Source of the DNA: Micractinium sp. NFX-FRZ
Lineage: Eukaryota > Chlorophyta > Trebouxiophyceae > Chlorellales > Chlorellaceae
Reading direction: 5' to 3'
NCBI GenBank assembly: GCA_029339195.1
Contig: JAPTJF010000342.1
Location: 1 to 64,000 of the forward strand
Length of the DNA: 64,000 nt
In this document: positions 35,501 to 47,500 of the stretch, piece after piece
How the letters are laid out: every line of letters begins with the position of its first letter
Numbering within the stretch: the first letter of the stretch is position 1
The notes under the pieces: generated by a model
The model's database searches: none
What the model saw: the letters and a program-made list of their open reading frames with translations, nothing else
Told to the model about the DNA's origin: nothing
Program-made: the position numbers and the translations under genes

Positions 35501-38500
35501 GCATAGTGAGTTGCACCGCAGCATGCATCATGCCGATACTGCCAGCTACTGGCTCGGCATGGCCATAGCAGGACTTGGCAGCGGTGAGCCGTAGCGGCAG
35601 GGCACACCCATGCAGTACTGCAGAGGCAGCGCCAACCTCAATCGGGTCACCCAATGCAGTGCCTGCAACAAGCAGCAGCAAGGATCTGAGCGTACTAATT
35701 GGAGGCAGGCACATACTATTCAAGCTCTACAGCTGCCTGCAGCAGTGGGAAATACTCTTCAATACCTGTGCCATGCATTTCAAGGCCCCGAACAGTGGAA
35801 GGAAGCAGGCGTGCTGCCTGCAGTGCCCCGTGGAGGACACCTTGCTGTGCAGGACCATTAGGAGCTGTCAGGCTGCTACTACGTCCATCCTGGTTTACGC
35901 AAGTTCCCTGCAATAGCACACTGGCACTGGACCCGCTGGAAGATTCAGCCCCAACTTTGCGAGAAAGGTGCAGCATGATGCAAGACTCGGCCCGCACATA
36001 GCCGTCTGCCCGCTTGTCCAGAGTCTTGCAACGACCATCAGGAGTAAGCATACCTGCAGCAGGAAGCGTAGCGCCGCCTTTCAACATGGCCAATCACAGT
36101 CATGAGTGAGTCAAGCAGCTACGCAATCCCACTTTACCGGCTATTTGGGCTGCGGTGGTCGTTCGCTCAGACAGAAGCAAATTAACACCACCAGATAGGG
36201 CGCCAGTGCCATGATGCAGTAGATGCTGTGCTGCCATATGGGTGGCTACCATGGAAGAAGAGCATGCAGTGTCCATGCTGACTGATGGGCCTGAGAAGCC
36301 GTAGGTGAAGGAGAGCCGTCCAGCAGCTACGCTTAAAGTGCTACTTGTGGCTGCAAAGAAGCGTGGCGACGGACAAGCTCAGGGCACAGAAATGGTACAG
36401 TAGGTATGAGCGATGGCAAGGCATGAACACGAACACAAATCTTACCTGAAAAGGGGCCCAAGGAGGCACCATGCGAAAACGTAAGGCCTCCATACTCCAT
36501 CTGCTGGATGCCAATAAATATGGCAGTTGCAGCGTCGCGCTGGTGACCTGCAAGCGTAATACTGAGTGCCGTCAAGCATGCGAGCGGGGGAACAAAAGCG
36601 GCGGGCTGACATCCCGGATGTTACGCACCTTCCACTGAATGCTGCTGGTGCATGCTTTGAAGAGCTTCCCATGAAAGCTCAAGTAAATGGCGATGTTGTG
36701 GGTCAATCACGGTCACCTCCCTAGGGGTCAGAGAGAATAACGCATGATCAAAATATGCTGCGCCAACGATCCAACCACCAAAACGAGCAGGCAGTTGTGA
36801 TGAGAGCACCTGCACGTGGACCAAAGATGTCAATTGCCGAATGTAGAGCCACGCTCAGTGTCAGCTGCCTAGACTTATCGGCAGAGTTGCACAACGAATC
36901 TCACCCTTGAAGCTTCCAAGTCCCAACGTTCCAAAGGGACCATCGAGATGACATCGACGTTCTGTTTCATTGAGCTAGACGAGCATGAACCGTCATACGT
37001 CTGCGTCGGTAGCCGTGCTGCCATTGAGATGCCAATCAGGCGACATTCTGATTCACCAAAGCTTGGCCCTGCGTTAACAGCACGCACGGCAGCCGCTTGC
37101 ACAACTGCGGCGCTGTCAGAAACGTATGTACGCTTGGACTCTGCCCTGGACATCAAATAGGTAGCCATAGAGCTGACAGATGGATAATCAAACGCTAATG
37201 TGACAGGCAGGTCGAACCCGAGCTCTCGCCCTAGCGTAACTGCCAGCTGCACTGCAGACAGGCTGTCTAAGCTTCCTGCAAATGCACAAAGCTGATGGTC
37301 TTAGTGCCAGACTCTGGCTTACGCCTGCACAGCATATTACCTGGGCCACAGTGCCTCTGCTGTGGAGACACAGACACAGACACACGTATGCTTGAGCGTG
37401 CGCACAGATACATGGCACGCACGCATACCTGGTGCGTACAAGTTGTTATTGCCATCAAGCTCCAATTTGCCAAGCACATCTGCTGCAATGCTGTAAACCA
37501 GCTGCTTCATGTCTTCGAATGTCAAACTGGGCATGGCGGTACTTGTTGTGTTTGTATACTCCTGTAATGTTCCTGCCATTGTTTCGCCACGCACGTCGCA
37601 CTGGTTGAAGGGAGTAGCAAGTTGCTGCACGCTGTCCAGGTCTTGGATGAGGGCCCACTTTCCCTTCACGGTGTTCACTTGCGTGAACATGTCTAACTTG
37701 ATGCGTGCATGCACTGTCTGTGGGGCAACACCCGCATGCGCAAAGGCAGTGGCAATGTCGACACCTCCCAACAAACGCAGGCCAACCATCTCCAAAGTAT
37801 CACTGCAGCAGAACGGGCGCAACATGGTGTCATTTTGCTGTGGAACTGGAGAAAATCAGTGATTAAATGCCTCTACAGCGGCACACAAACCTGAGGTCGG
37901 CTGCCATGCCGACATCTTGGAAAGGTCCAAAGCTGACAGCAGTGGCTGGCATGCCCACGTCCTGATAAATGCATGCCAAACTATCCAAAAAGCAATTGGA
38001 CGCAGAATAATGGGAAGCACCCGTCTGACTCCATACAGACGAAGTGGATGAGAAAAATTGTGCATTTTCCACTGGTAGCCTGGCCCGGAATAGGGTGTTC
38101 GCACCTATAACCTGCAAATATTTTGGAAATGTGCATTTCGTTCCGTGACACTGCACAACTGTTGGGAACAACAACAGTGCTAACACTGACAGTAGTAACG
38201 CGAGGACAGGCAGTTTAAATCTGCCTGCGGTTCAAACGAGCTCGAACCTTTGGTGCAACAACGCGGGCAAATTCATCAGAATGCAGGTCAGGAATGAGAT
38301 CGAAGCCCATAAGTCCTGCGGCATGTGCATAGACTTGCACAGCTGGCAGATAATTGTGCAGCCATCGGCCCAGCTGCACAGTTTGGGTGGACTGGGATGC
38401 ATCACAGTGGAGTACAAACACGGCCACTCCTGCAGGGCAGGCACAATAAAGATCAGACATTCCTATTCTGGATGTGGTAAACCATAAATAAGGTGAGCTG

Positions 38501-41500
38501 CCTACCTACCCACCTGTTGTTGAGAGTTGAGCAAGGTCGACCCGCGACAGCAAGCTGCTGCGGGATGTGAGCACAAGGGACCGACAACCTCGCTGTACCA
38601 GTCCCAGGCCGTACTGTAAGCCCAAACCTTGCGTTCCACCTGCCAATACACACGTTGTGTTTGGCTTCACTGCAATTGCTCGCTGGCGGGGTTTACTGCT
38701 GGGCTGCACCAGGCGTTCACAATGAAGCTGGCCTCCACGTACTGCACAGCAGTACTCGCCACTTTCCTCAAAGAGCCACTGTAACTGACTAGCTCCAAGC
38801 AACCTTTCCTGTGGGTGAACGTCGAGACATATACCGTAGGCTGCTCGGTCCTCCATAAACAAGGTTTTGCTGAAGCCTTGCGCCAGACTGCCTAATGCTG
38901 TGATAGCCGCGTTCGTCGCATTACTGTGAGTGGGCCACCCTGGCAAATGCTTCCTCCCATTACTGACAAGAGTGACGAGTCCTGTGTGCCCTGCCATGTT
39001 CTTTGAGCGGAAGGTCCAAGCCAAGGAAAGTAAGTCGAGCGTCTGCTGCCAGCTTTCTGGAGGCGAGTTCAAACTGGTGACCGCGGGCGGTGCATCGGCT
39101 GTTGGTGTGCTTGACGAATGCTGAGCGGGATGCACCATAGCCTCACACCCATGTGGGGTTCTGGGTGCCAAGGCGACTGAAGTGGTTCTTCGCTCATTAG
39201 GTTCCACGCAAAGTACATGGCCGGCAGTCACCGCACAGAAGAGTGCATGCAAATGGTGGTCTCTGCCGGCTGTAAGTTCTGTGATTGGACTAGGTATCTG
39301 AATGCTGCAGGTTGCTAGACAACTCACACGTGTGCTCAAGAAGTGAATGCTTTCCACTTCATTAGAGCACACAGAAGCTAGTGGCAAACTTTCTGTGCTC
39401 AATATAAGCCACTTGGCACTACAGGACATATCGAAATAAAGGAAGATGTGACGCTAAGCAACCTTGAGTATATTAGAATCATTGCTTAAATAAAATTACG
39501 CAGTTCATTCCATCCCACCTTGATGATGCCTTCTCAATGGGCTTTCGGCGCCATGCAGTAGTAAATAGTCTGCTGCATAATTGTGGCTGCTCTGCTGGGA
39601 CCACGAACATGCCGTGGATAGGCAACACATAACCATTGCTGCTGGACCAAACCGACGGGTGAAGCTCAATAGGTTTGCATGAAGAATCTGGCAAGCACAG
39701 CCAGCCACCTCCCACTTGAGCAGCATTGGGTGCAGGGGCCAAAGTAAATGCTGAACAAGCAGCGACAACAGGCTCTGAACTGCAGCTGCCGGTCCCTGCC
39801 GTGTTGAGAGCAGTGGTGGTCTCGCACAACGACGGAAGCAGCCAGTACCCTGATAAGTCACATTCTGGATGGGCCAATGCTGCAGTGGCCTTGATTGACA
39901 CCAGCCCGCTGGTCAACCTGGCCAGTCCTGCTCTCCTTACCAACTGATGCACTGTTGGCATTAAAACATTCTGCGGGGGTGACGGCTGAGTAGAGGCACC
40001 ACCAAAGCTGCAAGAAAGCAGCAAAAGCTGTTTGTCTGATGTCACGCCATCTCGAAGCTCAGCTGTGCCTGATCCCATGTCCACTGCGCAGGTAACCAGT
40101 GCCTCATGCCCAATAAGCAATGGGAGCATTGACCCTGTAGATGCCCCCAGCACCGTGGGGATTGTAGAGGCGTGGGGTCTGTCATGTAGCAGTGCACATG
40201 CTGCGGCTGCCATTTCTAGAAGAGGCGTAAATTGTAGCAACGGTGTGTTGTTTGCAAGATTGCAATCCTGCAGGTAGGCTACTGCTGCACCGCCAAGGTC
40301 GGCCTGTATCCGGCACACCCTAGCGGAGGTGTTGCGGCCTCCCCCACTTTCTGCACCCGCATAGCTAAGCAGCAGGGAGTTGGCCACCGGGCAGGACCAA
40401 AACCGATGGCATTGCCAGGGTAGAGCACTTCTGATGCCTGCCAGACACGAGTGGGAACTGCATGCTCCTTGGCTAAGAACCATATGCACGTTTGTGCCCT
40501 GCAGTTCACAAAACCACGAGGTTTGTTCAAAACCACATGAGCACAGTTGAATGAGAAGAAGTGGAGGTATCTGCAGACTGGGCCCATTGCTCATGCTGTA
40601 CAGATATGGTCAGGTTTACTATTACCTGGAAAGCAAATGAACTAATGCCACTGTACTGCTCAACAGTGCGGCAGCCCAGCATAGGAGTTGGTGCTGACAT
40701 ACGTGGTAGGTAAACGGCAGGCGTGCCCCCTGTCAGGCAGGTGGCCACGTAAGGGTTTACAGTACGCAGGTGGGTGATCAAGTGAGCTGTGGAATGGGAC
40801 AGCTGGCGCCATGCATGCAGCATGCCAAGCACCCCAGCACCGGTCTCTGAGTGCCCCAGCCTAGACTTGGCGGCAGTGAACACTAGTGGGTGCAGGCGGT
40901 GCTTGCCCTGCAGTTTCGAGGGGGGATTGGGTCCATTGCTCTGGAATGTGCTTTGACTCACATGCAGCTGAAAAGTTATGGCACGCCATTATGCCGAGTT
41001 AAGCGGTGTCCAGGCAATTCAGACAAGAGTGCGGGCCCCAGGCAAAAGAGCATACTCCTCCTACCTGCAGAGCCACCATTGCAGCCCCAACTTCAATTGG
41101 ATCGCCCAGTGGAGTGCCAGTCCCATGCATCTCCAGCATCCCAACGGACTCTGCTGGCACAGTCCCAGACTGCAGAGCAGCACGAATCGCGCTTTGCTGT
41201 GCAGGTCCATTTGGTGAAGTCAGGCTGCTGCTGCGGCCATCTTGGTTGACGGCACTGCCACGAATGGTGACTGTGTTAGACAGAAGACTATGGCAGCAGC
41301 TGTCTGTGCCGTCAACAGCAACCAAGAGGAACACAATGCAGTCCTCAGCACGACAGTAACCATTCGCTGAAGCATCTAGCGACTTGCACCGGCCATCTAA
41401 CGCTAGCATGCCTGCAATGAACAAGGTAGCAATATGCAAGGTGAACTAGCATGTGAGCCTCAGACTGATGCCCATAAGGGCGGGATTTTGCTAGATGACC

Positions 41501-44500
41501 TTACCAGTGATTGAGAAAGCTGCACTCTTGCGGGCACTGAGGGTGAGGCTAATTCCTGCCGCAAGAGCCGCGTCCGCATCACCAGCACGCAGGTCACAGG
41601 CGGCATAGTGTGCACCCACAAGGGAGGAGGAGCACGCGGTATCGATGCTGACACTGGGGCCCTTGAGTCCAAAAGTGTAGCTCACTCTGCGAGAGGGTCG
41701 TGGCAGGATAAGGTCGATCCAAACACATAGCTACGCATTCTTGGTTTTAGCAGCCAGTCCCGTCCTAGAAAGCACAGCGAAACCCAACCAACGCAATCCC
41801 ATCGACCAAACGCTCACGGCATGCACCCACCTTCCTGCCGCCACGCTCACGGCGCCACCCGTGGCGAAGTACATGTCCATAGGCAGAGCGCTGGTCTGGG
41901 TCACATATTCAGAAGGGCCAATCCCTACCATGACGCTGGTGCGCTCTGGCACAGGGTGCATCAGCGTGCCCATAGGCTCCGAAGTCTGCTGTGAGCCATT
42001 ATGGTGCAGCAGAGCCTCTGCTGCGTGTTGTAGGACCAGTCGTTGTTGCGGGTCCATGTAGCAGGCCTCCTGGCTGCTGATGTTGAATACAGACGCATCA
42101 AACACCTGCGCACCCGCCACAAAGGCACCAAAACGGGCTTCTGCAACCTTAGGTGTCGATGCTGCGGCAGCATCTACGTCCCAACGTTCCAGTGGCACCA
42201 CTGCAGGACGGGAAGGTGCAGGTCCTTGTGTAGTTGTGTGAGGAGAAATACACACATGCAAGCTGTTTCTACCTGATTGTGTGCTGCTCGCATCCCGTAC
42301 CTGCAGGTGCGTCATCAGTCATGCCAAGGCCAACGCTCCCGGGCAGCACCCCGCTGATGGAGGCCACAACGATTGGGCGCAGCTCTTCGACCGATGCCAA
42401 ATGACTGGGGGGATTCTTGGCAACAGCAGGAACGTCCGACACGTAGCCAACATCAGCCACAGGTTCTGCAGTGGGTGTGCCTCTGGAACTGATAGACATT
42501 GCCTCAGCCAAGTGGCATGCCAGCGCTGCCATGTTTGGATAGTCTATAATCACAGTTGGAGGCAGCTGCAGACCGAATCTGGAGTTGAGGATGTTGCGCA
42601 GCTCAACAGCACCTGCACAGCAAAAATGCCAAAGGGTGCCCCAAGATGTAGCTGGAATGCGGAGTCTGGACCACACCACTTCTGTACACAATGCCCTTGT
42701 GCACCACCAGTGCACTCCTATGCAGATCTGGGATGGGAGACAGCAACAGGTCAAAAGCGTGCCGACTTTGCCAGCTCATAAACTTCACGGTCACTTACCC
42801 AGCGAGTCCAGCCCGGCCTCCATCAGCGGCTGCTGGGCGCTCACAGACATGCCCAGCACCGACTCCACGATGCCGTGAAGCTGCCCGGCAACTAGAGCTT
42901 CCAGCTCCACTGCAGATGGTGCAGCGACATTGAGGGTGCGAGCCCCCACCGCACGCAGTGCTGGCCTCCTTTGTGTGTTTGCAGACAACTCATCAACAGC
43001 CTCCTGGGATGGCAGGCGCCGGTTGCTTGCTTGCAGCCCTGATGCCAGGCAGGACATCAAGTAGCTTGCTATGCCAGCCACAGTTGGGTAGTCAAAGACC
43101 ATAGTTGTGGGCAGCTCCAGCCCAAACTGCGCGGCCAGAACATTGCGCAGCTCCACAGCTCCTACAGAAATTCATGAATGTGGGTCAGGATTAGCAAATC
43201 ATGCTGACCAGGCTTGTAAATGTATGCCTGAGCGTAGTGCTTGCCTGCTCCACCTGCGACCCTACTCACCCAGCGAATCCAGGCCCGCCTCAAGCAAGGG
43301 TGCCGCGGGGTCCACGTTTGTGCCCAGCACCCTCCACACGTTATCTGAAACCGCGCATTGAAGAGCCTCTAGGGACGGACTGGCCATGCCTGGGTCTGCT
43401 TCCATCGGCTGGCCTTGAACTGCTTGCCAAGGGTCACTGGCTACACTCCCTCCAATCCCATTACTACGTCCAATGCTAGTGGTCTCCACAAGAGCGGAGG
43501 CCTTGGTTGGGTGCGGAAGCTCCACCTCCTCAACATCCGCAAAGAAGTTGGGCACTCTACCTGCTGCCGCTCGCAACACCACTCGCCAGGACACTGGGAC
43601 CACCGCAACCAGTGCGCTGGCATCAAACGAGAATGCACGGGTAGATAAAACGGAGTGAAGAGCCGGCAAGCCGACGCTGGGTTGAAGCAGGCCCAAGCCT
43701 GTGCGCTTGATGCGCTGTGCAACAACCTCACTGGCAGCCATGCCTGCAACATGGGAGCGAGACAGGCAAACACCAAGCATATTCACATGGGCTCAGCATG
43801 CTTTCATGCATATGTCAGGCCCCTGGTGAATGTCTGCAGGCACGCACCTGCAGCCCAAGCCCCCCACTGGACAGCGATGCTGCTGCTGCCTGCAGCAGCT
43901 ATGGCACGGGCCCAGCCCTCCAGCGCTGCATTTGCTGCAGCATAGTTGCTTTGCCCGGGAGCACCAAATAATGAAGCTGCAGAGGAGAAGAGCAGCAGCT
44001 GCTGCACCGGCTGCTCTCTGCAGGCCCGATGCATCGCCGCCGAGGACGCTAGCTTGGGACCAAACACAGCCCGCACGCTAGCAGCTGTCTGTGCACTTAT
44101 GACAGCATCTTGCAGCACGCCTCCGCTGTTCAGCACTCCCGAAACAGGAGGCAGCCCTGGCGCATGTGCCAGAGCAGCTGCAACCTCAGAGGATGCAGCA
44201 GTGTCGCAGCGCATTATGACCACAAGGGCGCCGACAGTGCCGCACAGCACCGGCGAGGTCACGATGCGCTGGTCCATCCTGCAACAGACCAAGGCAAGAC
44301 CATCATGTTCAATGTGATATTACTCTTCTGCAGCGGCCAGGAAAGCAAGGGGGGCCTGCCCCGAAACAGCACCGGCAGAGGACGGGGGAGGGACGGCAGT
44401 CAGTGGTGGCATCTCTCCATACCCACCTGCCACTCCTGCCAAGCAAAACCAGGTGTTTGTGCCCTTGCCCGACCAGCCAGTCTGTGGTCAGTATACCCAG

Positions 44501-47500
44501 AGCACCCAGGCCGCCACTGATTGCCCATAACCCGTGGCTTTGCTGCACTGCCTCTGCTGTTGCTGGGAGCCGCAGCGCTATTTTCCCAACATGCCGAGCA
44601 TGTGTGAACTGCCGGAAGGCAGCGACGGCACCGGACAGGGCGTAGGTCATGTGTGGTAGAGGGGCTACATATGCACCGGCCAGCAAGGATGCCAGCTGGC
44701 TCATGTAGATGGACAGCACCCCAGCAGGCAAAAAGTCGATTGCAACCAGACGGTACTGTACATCAGGGCGCTCTGCAGCCAGAAAAAACGCAGTCTGTCA
44801 GCACTGCACCCGGGCCATGCCAAAGTGCAGATGCAGCAACACAGCGTGTTGGGTTCTGGCGCCCATACCCTGAGCGATGCGCGCAGCGGACCAAATGTCG
44901 CGCTTTCCAACCTCTATAAACTGCCCGCCGCGGCACACGCCAGTCAATGCAGCAGCCACCATGCCTGCATAGATGAAGAGTGCTGTGAGAGACATTGTCA
45001 ATTCATGCCTGCCAACAGGTAAGTGCAGGCTGCACACACTCTCTATTCAGCACCTGGGGATGTCAACGAGTTCAAGACCATTTCAACCCCCGCTCCAGAT
45101 GTCTCCAGCAGCACGTGCTCAGCAGTGCCAATTGACCGTGAATCGCCTGCAGCAGCGACCCCCAGGCTGCGAAGATACGTGCGCTTGGATGGTGAGCCAG
45201 CCATGGCAAGAACGTCATAGCCGGAAGCGCGAGCCACCTGGATGGCTGCCAAACCGACGCCGCCAGTGGCAGCAAGCACCAACACCTGCAATTCCACCAT
45301 GGCACGAGTTAGTCTGCAGCTGATGCCCTACGGCAAGGGGCGTTACGTACCTTAACGCGCCCCCTCAAGGGTACACCAGCTGGCACACAATGACCAGTGT
45401 GGCAGGCCACCTACTTTAGAGCCTGCAGGCACGCCAATCCGCTGCTGAAAAGCTGTCAGCACTGTGCAATAGACTGTGGGGGTTGTTGCTGCTGCCTCAA
45501 AGCTCATGCTCGAGGGCATGGGTGCCAACAGCTCGGCCGGAGTGATGACGGTGGGTCCCAAGCAACCTGGCGCCAGCCCAAACACAGCGTCGCCTGCAAA
45601 CAACAGGTCGGCATATTGGTTGCAAAGCAGGGCGAGGTGCTGGCTGATGAATGGTGACAGCTGCAGCTAAGGCAAAATATCCCGGGCATGCCCTCCTTAC
45701 CAGGTGCCATGCCCTGGACCCCTGCTCCAATGGCAGTTATGACGCCTGCGCAGTCACTGCCAGGTGGGCCTGGGTCGCCAGGGTACAGTCCCAACACGTT
45801 CAGAACGTCCCGGAAGTTAAGCCCAGTGGCACGAACTGACAGCTGCAGTGTATCGTGGGATCATGAAGAGTTTAGACACGGCTGGCACCCGACGGTACTT
45901 TTTCAACAAGCACACCATAAGACTTGCCTGGACTTCATTATGCCCTGGAGATGCTACAGCATGTGGGGCAAGCTTGAGCCCGTCCAAGCTGCCACGTGGC
46001 TGTGGCCGGAGGCTGGAATCAAAGGGCATGCATGCAGCAGGCAGTCGCAGCAGCTTGGTGCGTAGCACGCTACCAGCACTGACAGCCGCTCCATATGCAT
46101 CTGGAGCATGTCCCTCAGACTCGATTGTGGCAGGAACTGCAGCGTCCTGCTGGATGCTGTGCATGCTGAAATCAACATCCTCCATGGCCACCACCTTAGC
46201 CAGCGCTCCCAACGAAGCTGCAGCAGCCGCCGCTAAAGGTGCTGCTTGAGTGCCGTTTATAGGGTGTGGCAGCATGCTCACAGCCCCAGTGATTTGCAGG
46301 GTGCACTGGCAGCGCTGCAGATACTGCATCTGCTGCAGCAGCTCTAAGCCATGATGCACAGCTGTGGCAGCATCTGCCTCGGTGTTAACCATCTGTGCAC
46401 TGTACTGCAGTAATGTGCTGTTGCCTAAGCTGCTCATAACCCGCCAGGCACCTGCCTTTCCTGTCTGTAGACGTGCCTGTGGTGGGCGCTCTTGCAGAAG
46501 CTGCTGCCAGTGCTCTGTCTGCCAATCAATGCAATACATAAAGTCCATATCTGGCTCAGGCGTGTCTGAGACTGCGGTGGCTGGGGAGGGTGCAGCTGCA
46601 GCCAATGGGGGTGCTCTTGTTTCTGGACGCACGTCCCGCACCAGCAGCTTGTTGACTTCCAATATAGCAGGCTGCTGCCAGCTCGGGACGCGATAGCAAA
46701 TCGGTGGCGGTGCGGTGCTGCCCGCTGCCCCTGCCTCAGCTGTCCTGGGAAGGGCTGAAGGGTAAACCCAGTGGCTATGGCCACTGCTGGTCCAAGCAGA
46801 CAATGCTGCCACGGCAACCGGAATCTGCAGCGTAACACCAGTGGATCTGAGGGCCGAAGCCAGGTGCAGCACTGCATCAGCCCGGGCTGGATGCATGCAG
46901 TAGCCGTTCTGTTGGGCTGTCTCAGGCACCCAGATTTGCGCCACTGCTAGCTGCTGCCGCTGCTGCTGCTGCTGCCGTCGCATGCTGTGCATGGAAGAAG
47001 CTGCCGTCATATCATACCAACGTGCACGGGCAACGCTGCTGTTTTGCTCTTGCCTCGCTGGCGAGATATGTTGTGGCAGCCGAAGAGCATTCACGTGGCA
47101 GCTGCAATGGACGCTTCCTGTGCTCCACCTGGTGCCTCGCCCATGAGTACCACTGCCAAGCTGCACACCGCCAGTATCCAGGGCGATGGCAGCTTCTAAA
47201 GCAACGGTGGTGCCGGGTGACAGAAGCAGCGGACTGGCAATGCTGACGCCCTGCAGTACTACACCGCTCATCTGTGGTGCATCCGCCAGCATGCTGGACG
47301 TGGAAGCACAAGCCTCAAACATGGCCGTCCCAGGAAATATTACGCGTCCGCCAACCTGAGAAACAACGAACAAGGTGACCATCTCAGGGCATTGTATGTT
47401 CAGGAAGCCACATGCGCTGTGGGCATGCACCTCACCTGGTGGTCAGACAAATAGCTAAGGTCTGGCACAGGTAGAGTTGTGCTGAAGCAGCACTTTCCAG

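Noticed and set aside
42310..42420. A relic third ACP between ACP6 and KS4 ([17 protein letters not shown] looks like ACP helix I).
   Set aside because: The same residues align better with the divergent KS N-terminus (IVG-x-S-x-x-x-PG), leading straight into VPLERWDVD.
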